Part shown: piece by piece, positions 17,745 to 24,996 of the stretch | Numbering within the stretch: the first letter of the stretch is position 1 | Layout of the letters: every line of letters begins with the position of its first letter | From: CAZIQY01 sp964541605 | Lineage (GTDB): Bacteria; Desulfobacterota; Syntrophia; Syntrophales; UBA2185 | NCBI GenBank assembly: GCA_964541605.1 | Contig: CAZIQY010000004.1 | Span: 1-64,000, forward strand | Direction of reading: 5' to 3' | DNA: 64,000 nt | Translations under genes and position numbers: made by a program | Notes under the pieces: model-generated | Databases searched by the model: none | What the model was told of the DNA's origin: nothing | The model's input: only the letters and a program-made list of their open reading frames with translations

Positions 17745-18911
17745 GTGAAGTCTATGATTTCGCTGGTATCCGAGCAGACGGTTCCTAACCTTCTGGGTAT
17801 TTTACATTTTGAGCCGGAGGTACTTCTATTCCTTTCTACAGAAAGAATGGAGAGAGAAGGGAGGGTACGGGCTATTTTAGCGGCACTCGAGCAGCGTCGC
17901 CCCGGTGTCTACCGGATGGAAGAAAACACTTACGTGGTGCAGGTCCAGGAAGATTCGATACTCGACTGTCATCGAAAATTGGACCGCTGGATTGTCGGTA
18001 GGGAAGATAATGACTTCATTATCAACCTTACCGGCGGCACGAAACTGATGTCCATTGCGGCGTTCGAGTATTTCAAGGATTACGCCAGCAAGATGATATA
18101 CATCCCGCTCAATAAAAATGAGTATATCATCCCTTTTCCCAAAAGATCGCCAAGGCCGCCGATTCCCCTGACTGACCGGTTGAGCGTGATGGAATATCTC
18201 ACCGCTTATGGTCTGGAGGTCTTGAACGACCGTAAGATGGACGAATATAAAATGCTGGCCGAAAAAAGAAAGGACCTTTCCTGCCTGGCCACCCGCGAGT
18301 ATGGAAAGCTCAACAGTCTGTTGACCTGGTTGGGGGAACAACTCCGGGAAAAGCGCAAAATCAGGAAGAGCTGTGATTTTTCCGTCAGATACAAAATCAG
18401 CAACGACATAGAGAAAGAATTTCTGACCGAATTCGGCTTCTCAATGGGCTCCGATAAGCATTACAGAATGTCCCTGACCAAGTCGGATATCGCCTACCTC
18501 ACGGGCGGCTGGCTCGAGGAGTATTGCTTCAACGTCGTATGGACACTGCTCGGCAAGGGGATTGACGACGCGGCCTTGAACATCGACATCAAGAACAGAC
18601 AGGGTCGAAACAACGAGTTTGATGTGATGTTTACCTCGAATAACGCCCTCTATTTCATAGAGTGCAAATCTCTTGAACAGATTCACGATAAAAAATTTGA
18701 CGCCCTGTACAAAATCGGGGCGCTTCAGAAGGAGTTCGGACTGCGGGTAAAGAGTTTTCTGGTAACCACCTCATCCCAGATCATCGATGCTGCCAGTGGG
18801 GAAGTGAAAACCGGCGTTGCAGAGCGGGCTGCACAGTTCAACACGAAGGTCGTCAAACCCGACGAAGTGAAAGACTTCTCCTCGATTCTGGCTGCGGAGT
18901 TAAAAAACTAA
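17745..18911 (+). CDS. Card1/Can2-type CARF nuclease (DUF1887)
   Basis: 388-residue effector. The N-terminal about 150 residues form a CARF domain with NLTGGTKLMSIAAF near residues 95-108, the ligand loop that binds cyclic tetra-adenylate. The C-terminal part carries a PD-(D/E)xK site: EFDVMF near residue 290 and LYFIECKSL about 14 residues later. Members of this DUF1887 family nick supercoiled DNA and cut single-stranded DNA or RNA when activated. GTG 17745 is chosen for its spacing to GGGGGGA at 17731-17737; ATG 17754 is possible. With no HEPN Csm6 in the locus, this should be the main cyclic-oligoadenylate effector. Confidence 0.9.
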   Translation: MKSMISLVSEQTVPNLLGILHFEPEVLLFLSTERMEREGRVRAILAALEQRRPGVYRMEENTYVVQVQEDSILDCHRKLDRWIVGREDNDFIINLTGGTKLMSIAAFEYFKDYASKMIYIPLNKNEYIIPFPKRSPRPPIPLTDRLSVMEYLTAYGLEVLNDRKMDEYKMLAEKRKDLSCLATREYGKLNSLLTWLGEQLREKRKIRKSCDFSVRYKISNDIEKEFLTEFGFSMGSDKHYRMSLTKSDIAYLTGGWLEEYCFNVVWTLLGKGIDDAALNIDIKNRQGRNNEFDVMFTSNNALYFIECKSLEQIHDKKFDALYKIGALQKEFGLRVKSFLVTTSSQIIDAASGEVKTGVAERAAQFNTKVVKPDEVKDFSSILAAELKN

Positions 18912-18924
18912 GGAAGCTTACATT

Positions 18925-19107
18925 ATGATGAAATGCTGTCCGCGGTGCTTCAAACTATTCGAAGCGCTTGATGTGTCGGCGGAATCGCCGATGGAAGAAC
19001 TTGCGGATATGTTACCGATCAGTTCCGGAGGGGCGAACACGGAAGATTTATGTCCCCAGTGCAAAGAAGAACTGGGAATGATGACGCTCCTCGGATTTGG
19101 AAAATGA
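18925..19107 (+). CDS. 60-residue zinc-ribbon-like protein
   Basis: Not recognised as a named family. It has two CxxC pairs, CPRC near residues 5-8 and CPQC near 43-46, which would bind one zinc, separated by an acidic middle (ESPMEELADMLPISSGG). Thirteen bases after the Card1-type stop with AAGGAAG ahead of the start, it is clearly in the same transcript as crn2 and card1, so a role with the effector is possible. It could be a protein partner, an inhibitor or a nucleic-acid-binding helper. Nothing in the sequence separates these. Confidence 0.65.
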   Translation: MMKCCPRCFKLFEALDVSAESPMEELADMLPISSGGANTEDLCPQCKEELGMMTLLGFGK

Positions 19108-19261
19108 AGTGAACGTGAAATTCACCTTGATATCTATAACAATGACATCATAATGTAACTGTAATTGAATATCAATTACATTAAGACGCTTATGGATCTA
19201 AACTATATCAACCTCTGGTGGCAAACAGAGAAAGACAGCTGAATCCGCAAAAACGCTCACC

Positions 19262-19636
19262 ATGGATTATAGAAAGGTTTTCGAAAAGCTGATCACCGCC
19301 TTTGAGACGGAGAAGGTCCGCTATGTTCTGATGGGTGGATTTGCCCTCGGGTTGTGGGGTGTAGCAAGGGCGACGGTGGATATAGATTTCCTCGTGCACC
19401 GTGATGACGTGCTTCGCGTGGACGCGATTATGCAAAAGTATGGGTATGAACGAAGGTATTCAAGCGAGAATGTATCTCAAAATGATCCTTCCCGGCGGGA
19501 TGCCGACATTACGGACATTAAAATGCTGCTTCAAGCCCGGAAAAAAGAAATTGATTTCGCCTTGCTTGAGGAGTACGGCATGATTCTCGGCTTGTCCGAT
19601 TTATTGCAGCAGTTGACGAAGGAGAGCGGCGCATGA
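19262..19636 (+). CDS. Nucleotidyltransferase with internal deletion
   Basis: 124 residues. The front half matches stand-alone nucleotidyltransferases of toxin-antitoxin type (VRYVLMGGFALGLWGVARATVDIDFLVHRDD), with the GG and DID catalytic signature complete. After YSSENVSQ the sequence jumps to NDPSRRDADITDIKMLL, which in relatives lies about 50-60 residues further on, so an in-frame block containing the next strand and the third acidic residue seems to be missing. It may be inactive or act only through binding. It overlaps the next small gene by 4 bases. Confidence 0.7.
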   Translation: MDYRKVFEKLITAFETEKVRYVLMGGFALGLWGVARATVDIDFLVHRDDVLRVDAIMQKYGYERRYSSENVSQNDPSRRDADITDIKMLLQARKKEIDFALLEEYGMILGLSDLLQQLTKESGA

Positions 19637-19857
19637 AACTTTCCCGAAGCATAAAAGCGGAAGTGGCTGCTTTAGCGCGATCAGAGAGTCTGAAAAACGA
19701 CATGCAGATAATGGCTGAGCGAAAATGCGCGCCGTTTATCAAAGACGGCAGAACAGATGTCGACGCCTTTATCGCCTTTATCATTGAATTTAACGAATTC
19801 ATCAATCACGAACCCAGACCATTCAGTAAGATGCCTGATCGGGACATGGTTTTGTAA
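19633..19857 (+). CDS. Small partner protein of the nucleotidyltransferase
   Basis: 74 residues, mostly helical, with KLSRSIKAEVAALARSESLKNDMQ at the N-terminus and VDAFIAFIIEFNEFINHEPRPF near the end. Similar small proteins often travel directly behind nucleotidyltransferases of the type seen at 19262-19636, so it is probably the second half of a toxin-antitoxin-like module. No catalytic motif is visible. ATG 19633 overlaps the upstream stop. Confidence 0.6.
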   Translation: MKLSRSIKAEVAALARSESLKNDMQIMAERKCAPFIKDGRTDVDAFIAFIIEFNEFINHEPRPFSKMPDRDMVL

Positions 19858-19889
19858 AGCCGTGTTCAATGCAGACACGGCGGCGTTCT

Positions 19890-19918
19890 TTGACAACTGA
19901 ATATAGCAACGTTGCAAT
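19890..19918 (+). promoter_or_regulatory. cas1 promoter overlapped by the shared operator
   Basis: TTGACA at 19890-19895, a 17-base spacer, and TGCAAT at 19913-19918 make a fair promoter. The palindrome GCAACGTTGC at 19906-19915 covers the -10 side, so a bound protein would block RNA polymerase. The same core precedes cas6 and csm1. Confidence 0.6.
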
Positions 19919-19980
19919 GATGGACAGAAACTCCACGGCTGCTACAATGCCTCCACAATAACTTATACCTTTTTTCTCGA

Positions 19981-20018
19981 CCCCTGCGGGGAAGGTCATC
20001 AGAACCTTCCCCCTGGGG
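19981..20018 (+). promoter_or_regulatory. Strong hairpin in the cas1 5' leader
   Basis: GGGGAAGGT (19988-19996) pairs perfectly with ACCTTCCCC (20004-20012) over a 7-base loop; outside it CCCC (19981-19984) can pair with GGGG (20015-20018). It lies 35 bases before the cas1 start and has no T-run, so it is more likely an mRNA stability or translation element than a terminator. Confidence 0.6.
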
Positions 20019-20052
20019 ACAGATTCCAGAGAGAAAGGCACAGGAGGCATGC

Positions 20053-21210
20053 ATGGTCATCTACATACGGACACAGGGAGCACGAATTGTCAAGGAAGGC
20101 AGACATCTGCTGGTGAAAAAGGGAGATTCGATTTACCATACACTTTTCACATACAAACTCCGCCAGATCGTCATTTTCGGCAATGTGGAAATTACCCACA
20201 GCGCCCTCGCCCAGATCATGCGCCATGAAATAGATACGGTGTTTCTCAGCTTTACGGGCCGCTATCTGGGCAGGATTGCTTCACCGGAATCCCGCAATGT
20301 TTTTCTCCACAAGCGACAATACCACCTTCTGGATGATCCGGCTTTTTGTCTGCGAACCGCCAGGAGCATCGTTGCCGGAAAGCTCGCCAATATGGCAACC
20401 CTTCTCATGAGGATCAAGAGAAGTCGGGATGAATCCATACCTGGTCAGAAAGCCCGCGAGATCCAGTCCTTGATCGGCCTTCTCGATTCGGCCGATCAAC
20501 CGGACAGCGTGCGCGGTTATGAAGGCAGGGGCACCGCTCTTTATTTCGCCGCCTTCCCGCACGGATTCATAGAAAATATGGGGTTTACCCGCCGGGTGCG
20601 GAGGCCCCCGACTGATCCCGTCAACTCCGTCCTGTCCCTCCTCTACACTTTCTTGATGAATCGCGTCTATGCCGCAGTCCGTGCCGCCGGCCTCGATCCC
20701 TACCCCGGTTTTCTTCACAGCATCGACTACGGGCGGTACTCGCTGGTTCTCGATCTGATGGAGGAGTTCAGGCCGATCATCGCCGACACCCTTGCGCTGT
20801 CGCTTTTCAATCTCAAAATTCTCAAGAAAGAAGACTTCCATGTTGAAAAACCGGCCGATCCGGAGCCTTTTCAAATGGAGCCGGGCGGCACTCCTGATGT
20901 TTCGAAGGATCCGATCGGATTGATAACGGGCGACACTTCGGAGATAGATACGTTCGATCTCCCGGAGCAGAGGATGGATGACCGCCAGACATCTCCTGCA
21001 GGTCGAACCGGTAAATATCCTGTAAAGCTTCACACGGACGCCTTTCGTCGCGTCATCGATGCCTTCGAGAAGAAATTGACGACCTCCTTTTATTATCCGC
21101 CGGCGGAGCGTCAGCTTACCTATAGCGACGCCCTCTTTTATCAGGCGGGCCATTTTCGCAAAGTCATTGAAGGAGAAGCTGAAGTATATCAGCCGATATT
21201 GCTTAAATGA
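20053..21210 (+). CDS. cas1: CRISPR integrase Cas1
   Basis: 385-residue spacer-acquisition integrase. The metal-binding residues are visible: Glu in GYEGRGTALYF near residue 160, His in GFLHSIDYGRYSLVLDLMEEFRP near residue 222, and the acidic residues of the latter block. An acidic, proline-rich segment of about 60 residues (about 275-335) interrupts the C-terminal part, making it longer than the usual 320-340. ATG 20053 has AGGAGG at 20042-20047. It overlaps the first cas2 by 4 bases, so adaptation genes are coupled. The adaptation unit has its own promoter. Confidence 0.95.
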   Translation: MVIYIRTQGARIVKEGRHLLVKKGDSIYHTLFTYKLRQIVIFGNVEITHSALAQIMRHEIDTVFLSFTGRYLGRIASPESRNVFLHKRQYHLLDDPAFCLRTARSIVAGKLANMATLLMRIKRSRDESIPGQKAREIQSLIGLLDSADQPDSVRGYEGRGTALYFAAFPHGFIENMGFTRRVRRPPTDPVNSVLSLLYTFLMNRVYAAVRAAGLDPYPGFLHSIDYGRYSLVLDLMEEFRPIIADTLALSLFNLKILKKEDFHVEKPADPEPFQMEPGGTPDVSKDPIGLITGDTSEIDTFDLPEQRMDDRQTSPAGRTGKYPVKLHTDAFRRVIDAFEKKLTTSFYYPPAERQLTYSDALFYQAGHFRKVIEGEAEVYQPILLK

Positions 21211-21482
21211 TTACACTCGTGACGTACGACATTACCGAACCGAAACGCCTGAACGATCTGCGCCGATTTCTCAAAGAATTCGGGCTGAGAACGCAGAAAT
21301 CCGTCTTCGAATGCGATATCGACGATTTGGCCATCAGAAAGATACGCCTGTATTGCCGCGACAACCTGGATATTTCTTCCGATTCCGTCCGCATCTATAA
21401 GATCTGCAACAGGTGTATCAATAAAGTGGTCATATCCGGCCAGGGTCTTAAAGTGACGCAGTATGAATACATGGTGGTTTGA
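21207..21482 (+). CDS. cas2: Cas2, first copy
   Basis: 91-residue Cas2 of ferredoxin-like fold; it bridges two Cas1 dimers in the integration complex. MITLVTYDITEPKRLNDLRRFLKEFGLRTQKSVFECDID carries the YDI...KR opening and the QKSVFE strand, and the end is KVTQYEYMVV. ATG 21207 overlaps the cas1 stop. A second, different cas2 follows 55 bases later. Confidence 0.94.
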   Translation: MITLVTYDITEPKRLNDLRRFLKEFGLRTQKSVFECDIDDLAIRKIRLYCRDNLDISSDSVRIYKICNRCINKVVISGQGLKVTQYEYMVV

Positions 21483-21490
21483 TTCTTTCC

Positions 21491-21522
21491 GGGTCATTCC
21501 CGCGCAGGCGGGAATCCGGAAT
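21491..21522 (+). repeat. Dispersed intergenic palindrome between the cas2 genes
   Basis: GTCATTCCCGCG followed by CAGGCGGGAATCCGGAAT matches a widely scattered proteobacterial intergenic repeat, with TTCCCGC/GCGGGAA arms. It separates the two cas2 genes and explains why an open frame appears to extend the second cas2 upstream. Confidence 0.6.
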
Positions 21523-21537
21523 ATGAGGTTTCTTGTT

Positions 21538-21816
21538 ATGAACATGATCGTCGCCTATGACATAGCTGATCCGAAACGCCTGAATACCGTAGCTAAAATC
21601 ATCCAGGATTACGGCACACGCGTGCAGAAATCGATTTTTGAAGTCGCCGTGGATGAAAAAATCTTTGCTGAAATGAAAGCAAGACTGGAAATTGTAATCG
21701 TGCCCGGGGAAGATGGAGTGAAATACTTTCCCGTCTGCGAAAAATGTGCGGGGACTGTGGAAATCATCGGGCAGGGTTTTTTTACCGATCCGGATGAAGA
21801 ATACTATGTATATTGA
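21538..21816 (+). CDS. cas2: Cas2, second copy
   Basis: 92-residue second Cas2: MNMIVAYDIADPKRLNTVAKIIQDYGTRVQKSIFEVAVDE with the same YDI..PKR and QKSIFE landmarks, and an end (GFFTDPDEEYYVY) unlike that of the first copy. The two copies are only distantly alike, so this is not a recent duplication. ATG 21538 is chosen over the in-frame ATG at 21463 because the extra 25 residues would come from an intergenic repeat. It adjoins the CRISPR leader. Confidence 0.9.
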   Translation: MNMIVAYDIADPKRLNTVAKIIQDYGTRVQKSIFEVAVDEKIFAEMKARLEIVIVPGEDGVKYFPVCEKCAGTVEIIGQGFFTDPDEEYYVY

Positions 21817-22076
21817 TTTTTCCTGCTCCTATCCGCAATTCCATGAACCTCGGATACATTTTGGGTGATATCTGTAACTTGTCGATATTACAGGGCTTAT
21901 GCAAAACGAAGGCGGCGGGGTTCGCGGAAAACAAAATAATCTAATAATATTATACTGTTATCGAGGATGAAAACATGATAAAATATGCAAAAAGTGTTTT
22001 TATTGCGGCGTCGGCCGGGAGGTTCGCAGAAACGGGGGTGAAAGCAGTTGATTTCTCAAACGAATAAGAGACCGGA
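21817..22076 (+). promoter_or_regulatory. CRISPR leader
   Basis: 260 AT-rich bases between the second cas2 and the first repeat. An imperfect motif occurs twice, GGTTCGCGGAAAAC at 21919-21932 and GGTTCGCAGAAACG at 22021-22034, about 100 bases apart, which may be integration-guiding or promoter elements. A TATACT-like box lies near 21950. Placement upstream of the repeats, with the handle ATTGCGAC at repeat 3' ends, fixes the reading direction as plus. Confidence 0.65.
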
Positions 22077-24671
22077 CTTGGAATTGACCTGATTTACGAA
22101 GGGATTGCGACTAGGCTTGCCCGCTCCGCTATTTCCTCAGCAGTCATTGCTTGGAATTGACCTGATTTACGAAGGGATTGCGACTTCATTTTATGTCTCC
22201 TTTCCGTTTGTTGATTATAAACTTGGAATTGACCTGATTTACGAAGGGATTGCGACAATAACCTGTACTTTCGATCCGCCAAAGCGCGACCATTCCTTGG
22301 AATTGACCTGATTTACGAAGGGATTGCGACCTGATACATTCTCCCCGGTTAGCATCCTTCATGGCTTTCTTGGAATTGACCTGATTTACGAAGGGATTGC
22401 GACAGCATAGCAACCGTCGCAATAATAAGCAATAACCTGTCTTGGAATTGACCTGATTTACGAAGGGATTGCGACTCCTCCTTTCGTTTGATTTATTATA
22501 AGATTGCTTGCTGCCCCTCTTGGAATTGACCTGATTTACGAAGGGATTGCGACCCCTCCCCTCTGTCTTCCGTATTGCCGCGAATCCATTTCTTGGAATT
22601 GACCTGATTTACGAAGGGATTGCGACGTATAAAGGTCGTTATTCATGGTTCCCTTTTTTTTGCTTGGAATTGACCTGATTTACGAAGGGATTGCGACGGT
22701 TTGCATGTGCTATATTTTCTTCATTATTTTATTTTTGGCTTGGAATTGACCTGATTTACGAAGGGATTGCGACCTTTCCGCATTTTGAGCAAATCATTTC
22801 AACATTATGACTCTTGGAATTGACCTGATTTACGAAGGGATTGCGACACGAAGTTTCGGATCGGATATTACAGACAAATCTCTACCGCTTGGAATTGACC
22901 TGATTTACGAAGGGATTGCGACTCCATCCTGCCCACTCTGCTATCATTCGGCAACGAGCCTCCTTGGAATTGACCTGATTTACGAAGGGATTGCGACTTT
23001 GTATTTCCCAAAGGCATTATACTGGTTTTTGGGACTTGGAATTGACCTGATTTACGAAGGGATTGCGACTTTCATCTTTCAATTCCTCCTATGTTTTTTA
23101 ATAGTATACTTGGAATTGACCTGATTTACGAAGGGATTGCGACCTTTCCCGTGCTTCCCTTTCCCTGGCAATCTTGGTAGTCTTGGAATTGACCTGATTT
23201 ACGAAGGGATTGCGACCAGGACGAAGATATAGGAATATCATTTGAGTATACCCTTGGAATTGACCTGATTTACGAAGGGATTGCGACATAGCACCATGTC
23301 CGATGTAATCATCAGGCGTGGTAAATTCTTGGAATTGACCTGATTTACGAAGGGATTGCGACTTTCAATGCCTCCATCAATTCCACAATCGTTTCCGTCT
23401 TGGAATTGACCTGATTTACGAAGGGATTGCGACCAGGATGGTGTTGTAGTAATCCGCCGGATTGTCGTGTTCTTGGAATTGACCTGATTTACGAAGGGAT
23501 TGCGACGAGATATACGCTCTCCGTACTTGCGTCTTACATTCGGTTTTCACTTGGAATTGACCTGATTTACGAAGGGATTGCGACATTTCCCTGGCTGGAA
23601 GGCAATCTTGACCGATAGCTTGGAATTGACCTGATTTACGAAGGGATTGCGACTAAGTTGTTCGGATTGAGTATATTCATCCTATCACCTTCTTGGAATT
23701 GACCTGATTTACGAAGGGATTGCGACGCCGGACAAGACAGTCTTCAATATGCTGAATGCTTCGGGACTTGGAATTGACCTGATTTACGAAGGGATTGCGA
23801 CTATCGTAGGGCGACGGCGGCAATGCCATCAATCCTCATGGCTTGGAATTGACCTGATTTACGAAGGGATTGCGACCTCCGCATGGGAGGTATTGTTTTT
23901 TGTCCATCGTTTCTTGGAATTGACCTGATTTACGAAGGGATTGCGACGTTTTTGCTCAACGGCCATTTCGCGGCGTGCCTGACGCTCTTGGAATTGACCT
24001 GATTTACGAAGGGATTGCGACAGGCGCGGTCCCTGTTGGATTGCCGGTCGGAGAACTCCCTCCTTGGAATTGACCTGATTTACGAAGGGATTGCGACGAT
24101 ATCATCGAGGGTGACGATATGGCCGGACTTCAGTTTGCTTGGAATTGACCTGATTTACGAAGGGATTGCGACCCGCCAGCCGGTCATCTTGTATTCCTGC
24201 TCGTAATCATCCTTGGAATTGACCTGATTTACGAAGGGATTGCGACNNNNNNNNNNNNNNNNNNNNNNNNNNNNNNNNNNNNNNNNNNNNNNNNNNNNNN
24301 NNNNNNNNNNNNNNNNNNNNNNNNNNNNNNNNNNNNNNNNNNNNNNCCTTGGAATTGACCTGATTTACGAAGGGATTGCGACTTATCTGTAGCAGTTCCG
24401 TTCACGGGAACGTCTATCGGCTTGGAATTGACCTGATTTACGAAGGGATTGCGACTTTACAGAGAATTGTAATCCAGGCGCCTCGAATTTCCTTGGAATT
24501 GACCTGATTTACGAAGGGATTGCGACTTATGTTGAAAGTACCATTCCCGAGAGCGGGCTTAATCTTGGAATTGACCTGATTTACGAAGGGATTGCGACTC
24601 GGAGCGATCCGATCCTTTGAGGATTCGGATATGCGCCTTGGAATTGACCTGATTTACGAAGGGATTGCGAC
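22077..24671 (+). CRISPR. Type III-A CRISPR array, 35 visible repeats
   Basis: The repeat is 35 bases, beginning CTTGGAATTGACC and ending GAAGGGATTGCGAC; I find no variant among 35 copies, including the last. First repeat 22077-22111, last 24637-24671. Spacers run from 34 to 43 bases, mostly 36-41; 29 lie before the assembly gap and 4 after it. The end ATTGCGAC is the same 8-base crRNA handle known from thermophile type III repeats, so transcription is plus-strand. The lack of a decayed terminal repeat suggests a young or actively copied array. Reverse complements of many spacers read as open protein frames, as expected for RNA targeting, although short length makes this weak evidence. Confidence 0.98.
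24247..24346. other. Assembly gap (100 N) inside the array
   Basis: Exactly 100 N, the conventional length for a gap of unknown size. It starts right after a repeat and ends one base before the next, as happens when an assembler fails on identical repeats. The true number of spacers is unknown. Confidence 0.98.
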
Positions 24672-24784
24672 GATGGGCCTTAGCTGGTTGTTGAGCCTGT
24701 AGGAAAATGGCAATAGAAGAGGCAAAATGATTGTAAATAGATGCAGTTATAGTAATTTGCTGCGTCAGTGAGTTCAATCGTTAA

Positions 24785-24820
24785 TTTCAATCCCCTCAGT
24801 TCTGAGGGTCGCCATTGTCG
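24785..24820. repeat. Single CRISPR-repeat-like element, different from the array
   Basis: TTTCAATCCCCTCAG then TTCTGAGGGTCGCCATTGTCG: CCCTCAG/CTGAGGG form a 7-bp stem, and the TTTCAATCCCC edge is the reverse complement of the GGGGATTGAAA end common in other CRISPR repeat families. Its length, about 36 bases, also fits. Only one copy is seen. The rest of 24672-24996 holds nothing I can name. Confidence 0.4.
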
Positions 24821-24996
24821 TTTAGTTGTAGAAGGTGCACTCTATATCGGCAAAATCCATTTTTTCTGCTCTCGCGCTTGAGGATTATCGGATTAAACTA
24901 CTACAAAATCATGTCAACCACAAATCACGCTTTAATAAAGTAATCAGTGATCCCTCGTCATATATTCGGAATGACATTTTTCCCTTCAAATTCTTG

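Noticed and set aside
20281..21153. 290-codon minus-strand open frame
   Set aside because: Lies wholly inside cas1 on the opposite strand and has no family features; a shadow of a GC-rich coding frame.
21463..21537. Upstream extension of the second cas2
   Set aside because: The extra residues are encoded by a dispersed intergenic palindrome, and Cas2 proteins begin at MIVAYDI-type sequence.
22077..24671. Several short open frames in the array encoding LGIDLIYEGIAT or NPFVNQVNSK repeats
   Set aside because: They are translations of the CRISPR repeat itself on either strand, not genes.
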